A DNA stretch of 64,000 bases from Karstenula rhodostoma CBS 690.94 (Eukaryota > Ascomycota > Dothideomycetes > Pleosporales > Didymosphaeriaceae): assembly GCA_010093485.1 (NCBI GenBank), contig MU001510.1, forward strand, positions 451,709 through 515,708. Reading direction: 5' to 3'. The notes below the pieces were generated by a model, which saw nothing but the letters and a program-made list of their open reading frames with translations, did no database searches and was not told the DNA's origin. Made by a program: the position numbers and the translations under genes. Shown in pieces: positions 33,341 through 45,274 of this stretch; position 1 is the stretch's first letter; each line of letters starts with the position of its first letter.

Positions 33341-36300
33341 CTTGGTAGTTGGGTATTAGATTAGAAAATTAAAGAGTGTAGTAAGTAGGATTAAGGAATG
33401 TGTTGAGTTGTCTAAATGATTGACTGAGTGAGTGCGCTGATGATGATGGAAAGACCTGCTAAAGGTCAGTCTTATATACACATTCAATCCTCTGCTCCCA
33501 TTCCAACGATGATAGACAACGTTCATCCCTTTTAGGGCCTTTCATCAAAGTTAGCGTCTATCGCAACCCTCAAGCTCATGCTACATCGGTCGCGCATGTG
33601 GTCATTGACGACCGTGCACAAGAAACTTCCCAAAAGAGATCTCAATCGGCAGGGGAGAATCGTCTCTCGCCGATCCTAACACTATTCGAGGTGCGGATGG
33701 CTCGGGACTTAATAGTACGCCTTGCGGTTTTGAGGTTGAGATCGGCGCCCTACAACCGCCAAGTGCGTGCACTTGGCGAAATCCACGACGACAGTTGATC
33801 CTTATTTCAATAATCCCACACTATGGCTCAGGGTTTAAACCGTATTCAAGCATGCGGTTGCATACTTGCGGCACGGTGCACGGACAAAGAACCGACTGAA
33901 CATGCGCCGCACGATGCGCACGATTCCGAAGTGCTTACTGCGGCTCAGTATTGCATTGTCAAATTGGTTGCCTTTGCCCCTGAGATGCTCACCTGCTGTG
34001 CTCGAGAAAGGAGTAGCTGATCTTTAGCGGTTTATGATTCTTTCTACGGTGGCATCTTCATCTCAGTCTCCCGCCGACTATCGTGACCGGTTGCTTCTAG
34101 CACTGACACTGACAGCGTTCCTAACGTACATATGGGAATAGCCATGCACGGTCATCAAGTCAAATTATGTCACAGTCGAAGATCAAAAACTTTTTGGAGA
34201 GAACTGAAACAACAGCGGACGAGGCGCGACACCGCTCTTCAGAGGTAAATAGGGTAAACATTTCAGCCGGGCAGTATAAGTGGGCTTTTTATCCACCGGT
34301 AAGGCATGGGGCAGGCTTGTGCTGAGAGACGAAGCTTTTCGACAGTGGCGCATGCTATGTACAGCCCGTACTTTGAAACACCCAAACTCCTGATATCGAC
34401 TGTTGACGTACGTTGAGACTGACACCGTCTTTTTGAAGGGCCGCAGACCATGTGTGGTACACACGTCTGATTCTGGGCAGCAATGTGCTCAAGTTCTCAA
34501 TTATTGACCGGTTGTCTTGGTGCGATTGCAATGCGTGAATGCACTATGATGACCAAGCGCACCAAGACTCTGCGACTGAGGATCCTGACGCAGGATCTAC
34601 AATTACAAGGAAGCGTAGGCCCCTGGCGGATGAGCCACGTGCCTCGAACGTACAATAGTCAGCCTTCCGCGATTTCCGTCAGGGGACCTTCGCGGCACCC
34701 TGGCCAACCTCACCCCCTATTGATCCCCCCGTCCATTTGTAGATCATCAGTTTCTACCCACCTTGCTTGGAAGAAGAAAGTGTCTGAATTACGCGTGTAG
34801 CCCCAAACATGATTCGTAGATCACAGTTTCATTGGGATACTAATGGCCCACGCCTGTGTGTAGCCGTTGACTGACTTTCAAGCTTTTACCCATACCCCAA
34901 ATACTAAACCCACAATTTGAGCGATGTACCACCGCACATCTGATACCGGAGTGCTGAGAACTATTCCAGCTTGATCACAGCCATGATGGAGAGCAAACAA
35001 AGCGCATATATCCTTCGAGAAGGGCGGACAAGCAGAACAAATATCATATCAGCAAAAGAAGCTTTATCTCCAGGCAAGAGCAATGTGGTCTAGAAACCCC
35101 TGCTACCTCAGAACCGTTTACAATGGATAATGGATTCAAGCGCTCTGCATGGAGCGTATACGTTACTGGGTAGAAATTTTGAGTTCTGCGTACTAGCTTT
35201 ACTACGACATGAATGCTCAGTGTCGAGAGATCAGCAAACAACCCGCGTGTTATCTGTAAAAGCGTCCCTGGACGTCAACAAGAGGACCCCTGTCTTTCCC
35301 TTCGCCGATCTACCCGAGTCTTCCATGGAACGAATAACTAGAAACCCACTAGCCGGCGATTGAGGTCGGGACCGCCATAGTCTTTTGAAAATAAACAATG
35401 GGATCCATAGCGCCCGAGACGATGCTAGTGAGATCGTTTTTTCAAGCTCTAGAACACTCTTCGAACCAGTTTGCTATGTCGTGGGCATACTCCACCGCAA
35501 GCCTCCAGACCCGGCCCTGTCGACCACCATATGAGCATCGGGCCGGAACGGTGAATCTTTTGCGGGAGCTACCTAGTAATGGGGTGGAACAGTGTGCATC
35601 GATAAGGCGATTCTTCAGCATTCTGTCATAGTGCAGCCATATCACCAGGCGTAGCCCTGTACTGTGTTTTGCCGTGGCTTGCAAAAGCGCGCGAAGAGTC
35701 AACAATCGATTACCAGGCGTAGCATGTCAATTCAACTTTACTGCGTGCGCAAACGATGTGATCGTCTCCAGTGCGCTAGTTTCTAGAATCCTTACGCTGG
35801 ACACCCGGGCAATGCTGCTGACTTCGCAGGCTGTTTGGTACAAGTATCCATTGGAAAAGGTAGAGGAGTAGGAGTTTGCTCATCCAAGGTCCACGTCAAC
35901 GTCCTCTTTCTCTTCACTTCTGTCCACGGGCTAAGCAAAGCTTGTATCGATTGAGTGATTCTGCGAACCCGGAACGGAAAGGTTACCACAGTACCGTAGA
36001 ATCCCCCTCGCAGTGTGAAGCTCGCCGATGGGAACGCTAACGACCGAGAGGAGACGATTGTGCCCCATCATCGGCATGGACGTTGCCGAGCCATAGGTCG
36101 AAAGTTAGCAAGAATACCAGCTAGACCCGAAGGGAGGAGCAAGCATGCTGGGACCTGCACTTGGCCCGGAGTCAATCATTGACTCATTGACACGGAAAGC
36201 GCTTGTGTGGTGTGATCAGATGCCTCCAGATCCTTCAGCTTTCAAATCACCGCTGACTGGTTTGCCATCACTGCTCTCACGCACGTCGGGTCTGCTTTGA

Positions 36301-36674
36301 CTGTCGCGCTTAAATCTTTGCAAGCCAGGCAGGTATACGGTCCCCTTTTCAAATGCTTGTCATGGCCGCTTTCAGTGAGGGAACACGATATAGTTGAGAG
36401 CTTGTCGTCAACACAAGACCGTGGTTTCTTGGCCCTAGGAGGTACCGATCTGGAGCCAGTTCAACGTCATTTTCAAAGGCTGAGAGGATATTTTCTACAC
36501 CTGGCGTTGGGTCAAGACATACGGAGGCTTCTTGGTTTTTCATACCTGCTTTGCTGTGGCTTCATGAACAGATCTATATTCGATTCATGGTTCCCGGCGA
36601 TTGAGTAGGTTGCAATATGCTTACATCACTCACTGATTTTCCCAGTCGTCAATCGCCAGTCCCCGACTGATGCC
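33341..36674. other. 3.3 kb gene-poor region
   Basis: No supportable gene on either strand; all frames are short and domain-free. A 22-bp palindrome at 33757-33778 is listed separately. The first part should contain the promoter of the secreted-protein gene. Confidence 0.5.
33757..33778. repeat. 22-bp palindrome
   Basis: CGCCAAGTGC-GT-GCACTTGGCG: two perfect 10-base arms around a 2-base centre, about 420 bp upstream of the secreted-protein start codon. The shape suits a dimeric regulator site, but no known operator is matched. Confidence 0.8.
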
Positions 36675-37460
36675 TCACAGTGCATCCGCTTTTGAACCAT
36701 CCGCCCCATCCCCCACCATCTTCGGATCCCTCACCATACAATACAGCATAACCCTGCCATCCTCCCCCGGCGTCTCTGGATCCTGGCACGCCATCTCTCT
36801 CACCAGCCGAAACCCAAACCGCGTATAAATCGCCACATTCGGCACTTTTCTGCTGCTTTCCAAATAACACCTAACTCCCTCCCTATCCGCCTGTGCAAGC
36901 ACCTCCTCCATCAGCGCGCGCCCTACGCCCCTTCCCTGCGCCTCCGGCAGCACAGTCACAATATTGCAGAAGTAATATCCCTTATCATCCGTCCAGAGCT
37001 CCTTCTGCGCCTCCGCCTGCCGCGCTTTCCAGATCCAGTAGCGCCGCGTGGACAGCCCACCGCGGCCGTACCAGAGGTTCATTTTGATCTGATTGAGCCA
37101 GAGTGCCCAGAAGGAGAGGTAGAGGGACCAAGATTGCAGTTCGGAGGTGGGGTGCGGCGGGAGCCACATGGCGCAGCCTAGGATCTTGGAGGGGTTTTCG
37201 GAGGCGCGTGCGACGTGGAAGAGGCCGTGGGATATGCCCCAGCGGCAGCGGAGGGTGAGGGAGACACGGTTGCGGGTGAGGTCGATCTGGGGCGAGTGGG
37301 TTAGTGGGGCATGGTGGGAGGAAGGGAGTGGGAGGGATAGCACTTTTGAGCGATCTGGGTAGATCCAGGTGTTGTAGGGGTCGTCGGCGAAGGCTTGTTG
37401 TATTGTGTCTATTGCGCCGTCGATATCGGCTTCGGTCATACGGGTGACTTGGATTGGCAT
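36675..37460 (-). CDS. GNAT-family N-acetyltransferase
   Basis: Exons 37460-37344 and 37286-36675; 242 aa. Start MPIQVTRMTEADIDGAIDTIQQAF is typical. The 57-nt segment 37287-37343 (GTGCTA donor, ACTAAC branch, CCCCAG acceptor) is called an intron because removing it joins YPDRSK to IDLTRNRV, the continuity usual in this fungal group. It is also a multiple of three and stop-free, so an unspliced mRNA would still be translatable with 19 extra residues. Acetyl-CoA site: VTVLPEAQGRGVGRALMEEV (Q-G-R-G-V-G, about 165-184), then VRCYLESSRKVPNVAIYTRFGF. The substrate is unknown; relatives include small-molecule acetylators. Confidence 0.87.
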   Translation of the reverse strand: MPIQVTRMTEADIDGAIDTIQQAFADDPYNTWIYPDRSKVLSLPLPSSHHAPLTHSPQIDLTRNRVSLTLRCRWGISHGLFHVARASENPSKILGCAMWLPPHPTSELQSWSLYLSFWALWLNQIKMNLWYGRGGLSTRRYWIWKARQAEAQKELWTDDKGYYFCNIVTVLPEAQGRGVGRALMEEVLAQADREGVRCYLESSRKVPNVAIYTRFGFRLVREMACQDPETPGEDGRVMLYCMVRDPKMVGDGADGSKADAL

Positions 37461-38137
37461 CGTGAGGTAGTTTGAGAGGTGGTTGTTGGATTAGGAATTG
37501 GGACTGGCAACGTCGCGATATACGATTCTCAGGGAGGTAGAGGAGGGATTGTGAAAAGAAGATAGCGCGTGCAGCGCAAGGCGGGATACGGGCGAGCCAT
37601 GGTTGCGGAGACGATAGGCTTTGTGAGTGGAATGGCTGTGGTCCGCAATGCAGGTAGAGCGACACGTGAACGACTAATCGAATGCGGGAAGTCCACGCGG
37701 AGGCGCGGAGAGATCCAAATGCGTAGCCAGCATCAGAGCCGAGCGGACTTCACAAAGTATTGAAGATGTCTCCGAATTATCCTTGCCTGTGTGTTGAATG
37801 TTGCTGGCTCTGCGGCTTCGGAATGGCGACGACCTGACGTGAACCTTGATGTTGGCAGTGCGCTTCAATATCAAAACCGTACATGGCGTCGAACAAATCA
37901 TTGAAGTGTATGCAAATTCCCATTGAGGTATCTAACTTTTAGCCTACTCAGACAAACCAGATAGAACTGCTTCTTAAACACGCGATGCTCATCTAAACAC
38001 TTCATTCATATTTTACAACGGCGGTGCCTTTCTAGCACCTCCGTACCAACAACCCGTTCGATCCCAACCCCAACTAATGCATAAGAAATATCATCCAATC
38101 CACCCTTGTCTTCTTCAAGTCCTGAAATAGACAATAT
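37461..38137. other. Intergenic region
   Basis: About 680 bp: promoter side of the acetyltransferase (minus) and 3' flank of SEC61 (minus). Nothing specific recognised. Confidence 0.5.
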
Positions 38138-39708
38138 TTAGCCCATGACCATACCCTTGAGGCCAGCCATGTCGCCCTCCTTGGCAGCAATTTCGAAGTA
38201 TCCGTAAATGATTGTGACAGCCAAGAGAATACCGGTTCCGCTGCCCAGAGCGCCGAGGAGGTCGCTGCCGACGGAAAGGGCACCAATGCAAGCACCACCG
38301 AAGGCGGCGGCAGTGGGAATGACGCGCTTGAGCTCCTTGTACATGGACTCCTCACGGTGACCAGCCATCACGAGACCTTGTTCCTTGAGCTGTTTGGCAA
38401 CATCGCGGGGGGAAGATCCAGAGACCTCGATCCAGGTCTTGGAGAAGACGGCGCAAGCGACGAGCATGTACACGATGAAAACGGCGGTCTTGAGCGGGTC
38501 GGAGAGAGCCTCGGTAATGCTGAGAGGAGGAGACCTGCACACATTAGTGACGATCAATTGCGACCATGCGCAAGACTTACATGTAGTAGGCAACACCGGA
38601 GGTAGCGAAAAGCTGAGCCGAACCCTCGCGAGGCTCCCATACACCGAGAAGACGGACAAGGAGGTTGTCGGAGAAACGAGAGTACAGCATCTGGCTGATC
38701 AAGAAGACGTTGGAAGACAGAGCGGACTGCAGCATGATGGGCATGTTGGAGGTGTAGAACAGGCGGACGGGGTACGAGCCGCGGACACCACGCTGGCGGG
38801 CGGACTTGACGGGAATCTCGACACGGAAGCCCTGGAGGTAGATGACAGCTCCGAACACAACGACGGTGGCAATCAAGTTCATGACGTTGGGCAGGTTCTG
38901 GCGATAGAAGGCCTCGCGGAGAGCGACGGTCTTGTTGGGCCAGGTGAAGAGGAGGTGCACAAGCGCGATGATGGCACCCTCGAACTCGGGGCCACGGCCG
39001 GTGTTGATGGTGGTGGGAGAGAAGGCCTTCCACATGATGGACTCGCAGATGTTGGTGGCGATGAAGAGCGAGATACCGCTGCCGAGACCGTAGCCCTTCT
39101 GGAGGAGCTCATCGAGGAGAATGACGATGAGACCGGCGATCATGAGCTGGACAACGAGGAGCACGCAGATACCGGCGCCAAGGTCAGAGGGCTGTCCGTA
39201 GAGACCCGAGATGACGAAGACAACGGACTGGCCGAAGGAGAGGAGGATGGCGAGGAGCTTCTGGGCGGTCTGGTAGAGCTCGCGGTCCGACTTGAGGTCC
39301 AGGTTGACATCAATCAGGTGGGTTCCGGCCAGGAGCTGGAAGACCATGCCCGACGAGATGATGGGAGTGATACCCAGTTCCATCAGCGTTCCTCTGTTAC
39401 TGGCCATCATCATACGCAGCCAGTATAGCGGATCCGAGTTGTCTGACGAGACGATTCCGTAGAGCGGCATCTGGCTCATGACGAGGAAGACGAGGAGCGT
39501 CAGGCCCGTCCATACCAAGCGGTTGTTGAAGGGGACCTTGCTTTCCGGCAGCTGGATCTCGGGGACGAGAGGCACAAAGGGCTTGACAAGATCGAGGAAC
39601 CGTACTACATGGCATCCAATGTTAGCTGGGACCCTGCATGGTAATGGAGGGGGCACGCGCGATGGGCGTTGCAATTGAGGGGACGGGGGAAAACGTACGG
39701 CCGCTCAT
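38138..39708 (-). CDS. SEC61: Sec61 alpha subunit of the ER protein translocon
   Basis: Exons 39708-39699 (10 nt), 39604-38581, 38534-38138; 476 aa, the usual length. The first exon holds only ATG AGC GGC C, and splicing gives [20 protein letters not shown], the conserved amphipathic N-terminus. Ten membrane spans fit the pattern. Landmarks are [39 protein letters not shown], the plug and lateral-gate region, the cytosolic ribosome-binding loop [26 protein letters not shown] (split here for reading) and [17 protein letters not shown]. The C-terminus [12 protein letters not shown] is cytosolic. It forms the channel for co-translational import into the ER with Sbh1 and Sss1, and is essential. 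High GTC/CTC/ATC codon use indicates strong expression. Confidence 0.97.
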
Positions 39709-40765
39709 GATTGCGGTTTGGTGAGCCCGGGAGGAGACAAAAGAGACAATGCGAGGGCCGGAGGAGAAGGGGTGAGGGTTAAATGGGGGTTGGAGATGGG
39801 AGGGGGCCGCGCGACACCTCTCACAAGGCCACGGTTGTGGAAATTCAATCCAGCCGCCAAGCACCCCGCTTAGTCACCGAGATTGGGACCTCCTGGAGTG
39901 GACTCCACGACAGCGCGACCGGAGGACACGCTGGCCTCGGGGCTCGGGGCTCGAACCAGCGAGAAGGTCCTCCAGCTGTGCGCTTCCGAGGCGTCTGGGA
40001 AAGGAGCAAAAGTTCCGCGTTGCATCAACTTCGCTACTCTGGCGCTCTTTAGGTACGACACTCAGTAGTAGATGCCCCGGATACATTCAACCGTGTATGC
40101 CATCGACGAACCGTATACACATTTGATAGACACAAATGTACGCCCTTGATGAACGATTATCTCTCTGAGAGCAAAAACACTGATGAGCAAACGTTCCGTA
40201 CGACATATCTTACCTTTTCCAGCCTGCGTGTTCACCTAGCCATCCAGGCAGGCCCTCTTCGCATTCGCAACCCAGCAAACACAGCCCCCATCTTTTCGAC
40301 CCAGACAAGACGTCACCATCAATTCGTGCACCCATCCACGCGTGTATACGCTCTCCTCTCCAGTACCGCCTCAGAGATGTGCCGCGCGCTGATTGGCCGT
40401 CCCCGCGAATGCGAACTTAGCGCTGATCCCCGCTACAAATGCGAAAGGAACGCCATGCAAACTGCACGTACGTAGCGGTGGGTACAGGTCATGTATCTTG
40501 AGACTTTGAGATGCGCAAGCGTCGATGATATTGGATGGTTAAGCGATTGCGATTTTAATGTCGCGAATGCGACTCCTCCATGGCGAAGGTATATGGCCGT
40601 CAGGTCGTACACGGGTAGTTATAGATGTATATATCTAGCTGTCCATTTCACCTCCAGCGCGTTTCCATACATCTGAGTATTTCTGAATTGTTCGGTGCAC
40701 TTCTACTATCCCAACCCATTCCTTGCAAGCCTCTCGAGGACTTTTGAAAGCCACAACTCATCACC
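39709..40765. promoter_or_regulatory. Divergent intergenic region
   Basis: About 1.05 kb between SEC61 (minus) and the RTA1-like gene (plus). It should carry both promoters. A tRNA-like T-loop near 39945-39960 was checked and rejected. No sterol-response core was found with confidence. Confidence 0.5.
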
Positions 40766-41742
40766 ATGGCAAACCCTCCAAAGGCACCGAACTTTGACTG
40801 GAAGATGTACCGCTACATTCCTTCCCTCGCGGGCGCCATAATCAGCATGACTATCTTCCTCATTCTCACCCTACTGCTCTTCTGGCAGTGGTTTCGCACA
40901 AGAAACCACATTCTCATCTTCGTCATCGTTGGCGCAATCTGTAAGCCGGTGATCTTGCATCCTCGAGGACAAACCTCTAACATATCCACAGGCGAAGTCA
41001 GCGGCTACGGAAATCGCATCGGCTCGCACTTCGACAACGAAGCATGGGGACCGTTCATCACACAAAGCACTCTCCTCCTCGTGGGGCCCCTCTTCTTCGC
41101 AGCCACCATCTACATGATGCTCGGCCGGACAATCGTCCTCGCGGGCGGCGAAGACGTGTCGCTGATCAAGCCGCGGTGGTACACTCGCGTATTCGTCGGC
41201 GCAGACATCTTCACGCTGGTGCTGCAGGGACTGGGTACGTTCTTAAGTCCATCCACGCTCACGCATCAGTGCACTGATCCACCTTTACAGGCGCGTCTGT
41301 CATGGGCACCATGAAACTGCGTCTCGCGATCGCGGGTGAGAAAATCGTCATCGCCGGGCTCGCCCTCCAAGTCGCAACCTTTGTCTTCTTCCTCATTGCC
41401 GCCAGCGACTTCCAGGTCCGCATGGAGCGCAAAGCCACCGTCTCTGCTTCGCTTGGCACGCCTGCAAACAGCGACTGGAGGAAGCTGCTGTGGATCCTGT
41501 ACAGCGTCAGCTCGCTGATTCTGTTCCGTTGCACATTCAGGTTGATTGAATATGCAATGGGGAACGCGGCGTATCTGATTGCCCACGAGTGGACGCTGTA
41601 CGTCTTTGACACTGTACCGATGTTTTTGACAGCGGTGCTGCTGTTGGTGCTGCAGCCGACAAAGTATGTGACCAAGGAGTATAGGAAATCCTCCAGTGAC
41701 TCGGGGGATGAGGTGCAGCTTGAGAGTGGGGAGGCCAAGTAG
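40766..41742 (+). CDS. RTA1-like seven-span membrane protein (lipid-translocating exporter family)
   Basis: Exons 40766-40940, 40992-41234, 41291-41742; 289 aa. The N-terminus is MANPPKAPNFDWKMYRYIPS, followed by seven hydrophobic segments. Family landmarks are CEVSGYGNRIGSHF after intron 1 (the conserved E-x-x-G-Y-x-x-R), PLFFAATIYMMLGR, FVGADIFTLVLQGLGA and a late FRLIEYAMG patch. The RTA1 family (Rta1, Rsb1, Pug1) is linked to resistance to aminocholesterol and azoles and to sphingoid-base or lipid movement across the plasma membrane. Intron 1 (51 nt) is a multiple of three and stop-free. The 3' neighbour, 370 bp away on the same strand, is an UPC2-like regulator. Confidence 0.9.
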
Positions 41743-42112
41743 GCGTTCATCTATCGCAAGCATTTCCCTTTCTAGCGAAACCTGGGAAAAGTTCCTGGGT
41801 CCTTCTCTTTGTATATGTTTGAACATCAAGCACTGGCTCTGGTGTTTTCTCTTGTATCCGTATACCCTATCTTTGCGAAATTTTTGTTTTGGTAGTACCA
41901 GTGGTCCTTGTGTAGAGGTTTGTAGGTAGGCGCCAATGTCATCGCGTCATGAGGGCGTAACCTAAGCTGTTTAAGTAGTCGCTAAACCCCAAGCCTTGTG
42001 CCTCTTCAACTACCACGTCTCTGAACGCAATGCAGGACCACTTTATGGGTGGACGACCCTGAATCTGCGCGTTTCACGAAGCAGTTATTCTCAAATCGCC
42101 GAGCACCCAACC
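41743..42112. promoter_or_regulatory. Intergenic, presumed promoter of the UPC2-like gene
   Basis: About 370 bp between two plus-strand genes. No specific element recognised. Confidence 0.5.
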
Positions 42113-43836
42113 ATGCCGCGACGTAGCGCTGGCTTCGTAGCAAAGCGACCACACACGAAATCACGAGCAGGTTGCGGGACATGCAAGAAGAAGAAAGTCA
42201 AGGTGAGACTCAAGAGCTTTGGCGTTGAGACTAGACCGCTCATAAGCTTTCGTAGTGCGATGAGGGACAGCCCACCTGCACATACTGTTCCCTGAGAAAA
42301 CTAGGATGCGTATACCCAACAGATGCACAGAAAGAGCAAGACCCATCATCCTCAGACACCTCACCGGATTTCGAATATGATCTCTTCGACTTCAACGAAC
42401 CCGTAGATACGCCGATGTGGCTCATGCCAGCCGTGACCACATCTTCAGGTCAGCTGAATGCTACCGAACTCAAGTATCTGCACCACTACACGACAAGCGT
42501 ATGGTCGTCCTTGAGTCTCCAAAAGAACGACCACGTGACGTTCATCAACCGCGACTGGGTACCCCAAAACTGCATCGCCTCAGAACACATGCTGTACTCC
42601 ATCCTCAGCATCTCCGCCGGACACCTTCGAGCCCACAGCCCGCAAAAGACCTCCGAAGACCAGACCCTCTCCCTCGTCTACCGCCAACGCGCCTTCTCCT
42701 CCTACAACAAACAGCTCTCCAACATCACCTCGGAGAACTACGAATCCCTCCTCATCACCTCCATGTGGATGATGATTATGGTGCCCCCTCCAACGCTCCC
42801 CTGCACCGACAACGTCTGCCTGACCTGGGCTTCCTCCCTCTTCACCATGATGCAAGGCCTTCGCATTTTAGCCTCCCTCCGCTGGGCATCCGGCATCGAA
42901 CGTCTAACCATCTACCCCCTCTTCCGCCGCGAGCTGAAAAAGCTCCCACCGCCGCCCATGCTAACGCCCCTGCCAGCGTGGTTCTTCTACACCGGCACGC
43001 GGGAGGATGCAGAATGGCGCCATCCAAACTCTCCAAACGACACGTACTCCGACTCCAACTCCCCGCCCCCACCGCCAGCACACACAGACCGTTACCCGTC
43101 TGCGACCACATCATCTCCGCTCTCGCCCCCGCCCCGGCCCCCACCCCAAAACGCAGGCGTCCACATAGACACCTCCCGTCTCCCCACGCGCCCGCAACAC
43201 CTCATGGCAGCTGCACACTCCCCCCACGCCCCCGCCTCCTGGAAAGCCAACCCAGACACCTACTCCCTCCCAGCGCCGGCCTTCCTCCCACCCGCGCTCC
43301 TCGCGCTCCTCCACACCCTCGTCGACTCCTGCGCCTCCGGCCCGCTAGACCTCCACCGCCCCATCCTCATCCCCGTCCTGCACGCCCTCTCTCCGATCTT
43401 CCTCTCGCTGTACTACTACCGCCTTTCCCCCGACATCCACGTGCGCATCTTCGTGCTCCCCACGTTCCTCACGCCCGAGTTCCTCGCGCTGGCCCGCGCC
43501 CGCGAGCCGCGCGCCCTGGTGCTGGTCGGGTGGTGGTTTGCGCTGCTTGCGCTGCTGCCGTCGACAAACAAGTGGTTTGCGACGGATATTATCGCCCGCG
43601 TGCTGCAGGCGGTGAGTAATGATGTGTTGCGGACGGGGGATGCGGTGCTGATGGATGCGATGGAGGGGGCGTATCGGATGGTGAAGGTCGAGGGGCTGGC
43701 AGGGAAAGAAGCGGCGGCAAGGACGATATTCGAGCGGTGGGAGGGGGTGTATTGGGAGGAGGGGCCAGGGAGGGAGGAGGAGTGGCGGAGGGAGGATGAG
43801 TGCAGGGTTAATGGGGGTGTGGAGGAGGTGGGGTAG
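42113..43836 (+). CDS. UPC2-like Zn(II)2Cys6 transcription factor
   Basis: Exons 42113-42202 and 42256-43836; 556 aa. ATG at 42113 (MPRRSAGFVAKRPHTKSRAG). The cluster is split by the intron: CGTCKKKKVK, then C-DEGQPTC-TYC-SLRKLGC-VYP (residues about 22-50). The short first loop and S/T-R-x-GC-x-x-C entry are typical of the Upc2/Ecm22-type family, which senses sterol through its C-terminal domain. The C-terminal part has the expected helical pattern (LKYLHHYTTSVWSSLS, CIASEHMLYSILSISAGHLRAH, then VLVGWWFALLALLPSTNKWF). A low-complexity Pro/Ser linker at about residues 300-345 and an acidic tail (GREEEWRREDE) are local features. Sterol regulation is inferred from family type, since many fungal members control other pathways. 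Confidence 0.85.
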
Positions 43837-44796
43837 GGATGGCGGGAAGGAAATTCGTTTCAATATGTGTCTATCTTTCTCTATGGTTGTCTATCCATGC
43901 ATTCGCCAATAGGATCTGGTACTCTATTGCATGGACGGCACACAGCTTTCCTGCGACAACGCGCCCGTCCCCTGGAAATCCACTTCCGTCTTCCTATATT
44001 TAGTACGATATTAATTGCCGTGGTATTGCTCTCATCATTCAAAGCTATGTTCTTCACCTCGTACAACGTATACCCAGTAGCCTTCTGCGCCGTCGCCTCG
44101 AACTCTCCCACCTGCGCATGTGTGCGAATATGTTGTTGAACGCAAAGCCTTTGTTTCCATTGCAATTAGATTCAAACATGATGGATGCGTCAAGAACTCC
44201 GGTCCCAGCCGTGACGTCCGTGGAGGCCATGTCGTGGTGGCCAGTCCGTATCGACTCGGTGGCCCTCGAACGTTCTGTCCGAAACCGCAAGATAGGATGT
44301 CGTCAACGAAACCGAAGCAATTGAAGCTGAATTGGAGGTAGAGCAGGTCTTGATGCCGTCGTTGGGCCCGGGCCAAACGCAGTCAACCTATTCTATCGAG
44401 GCAAGAGCAGCAAGTGTGAGATATCTCATTTTGAGCGAGTGGACGCACGCAACTGAGGAGTTGCTTGTGTCAGCATAGAACAAACAATAGAACGAGAGAC
44501 AGTGTGAAAGCGACAGTAGATAGGTGCGAGGTTGGAAGTATAGTGAGACAACCATGTTTTCATCTCAACGATCGTCAGAGTATCCTCCAGCGGGCCTGTC
44601 TCTGTGAGACATAGAACGGCAACAGGCTTCGGCGCTGTTAGCGGCTGGTAAGAATAGGGACACCCACCACGGTACGTCTGAATTGTCGGCAGATATCGAC
44701 TTTCGGCCTTGGCTTGCCGCATGGGGATGCGAGGACAGATGACTGTCATGTTATTGGTGATCTGTGTGATCTGATCTAGCTTAGGATGCTCGCCCT
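43837..44796. other. Intergenic region
   Basis: About 960 bp with only short frames and no domain. A stretch near 44060-44160 (minus) reads like protein in more than one frame, but no exon can be defined. Confidence 0.4.
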
Positions 44797-45126
44797 TCAC
44801 GAGCCACACTTCGCCGCGGACTGCATGTTCATCTTGTGGCAGCTGTTAGTAACGGAGCACTCCGTACCGTCGCATGAGCTGCAGTCCTTCCAACGGTTGT
44901 TGTACAGCTTGTACTGGTGATACCTGTTGTCGGCGGTAAGTTTGTGTTGACGTCTTACGCATACTCCCGCTTCCCCGTTCAGCACAAGAATTGGGGCCTC
45001 GTCAAGTGGGGTTGCAATGAACGCCCGAGATATAAAGAGAGAACCAGAGTTCAGTGTACAGACTTCAAAATGAAACAGGGGAAGGCGATGCACTGGCATT
45101 GGGCCGGATTTTCGACGAAGGCGTTG
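44797..45126 (-). CDS. Possible Cys-rich protein or exon, start unresolved
   Basis: A minus-strand frame, open well upstream of 45126, ends at 44797. The first in-frame ATG lies near 45126; the exact start is not determined, and a spliced upstream exon is possible. The last about 55 residues look like a compact disulphide domain: VCVRRQ, then YHQYKLYNNRWKDCSSCDG, TECSVTNSCHKMN and AAKCGS. That makes six cysteines, an even number, with a C-x-x-C pair. No signal peptide could be joined to it. It lies just past the 3' end of the carrier gene on the same strand. It might be a small secreted protein with an unseen first exon, a relic, or chance. Confidence 0.3.
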   Translation of the reverse strand, partial: QRLRRKSGPMPVHRLPLFHFEVCTLNSGSLFISRAFIATPLDEAPILVLNGEAGVCVRRQHKLTADNRYHQYKLYNNRWKDCSSCDGTECSVTNSCHKMNMQSAAKCGS

Positions 45127-45274
45127 CATTGTCTTCAGATCTAACGTTGCCACATTGTAATCGCAACCCACAATGGGGACCGAACCGCTCAGGTCGCCGT
45201 CGCTATGCACCAGAAAGAAGTTATGGTAACAGGTATATTTACAGACGACTAAAGGAAAATGCTCAGTGAATGCG

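Noticed and set aside
32663..33364. 233-codon plus-strand acidic frame
   Set aside because: Exact antisense of the secreted Val-rich gene, whose signal peptide and intron are much better supported.
38385..39428. 347-codon plus-strand frame
   Set aside because: Antisense of SEC61; open because of that gene's strong GTC/CTC codon bias.
39890..40020. Possible tRNA on the minus strand (GGTTCGAGCCC string)
   Set aside because: The T-stem does not pair fully and no D-arm, anticodon arm or acceptor stem could be folded by eye.
42417..43619. 400-codon frame overlapping the UPC2-like gene
   Set aside because: Alternate frame of C-rich coding DNA, giving a His/Pro/Arg-rich nonsense product; the other frame carries the zinc cluster.
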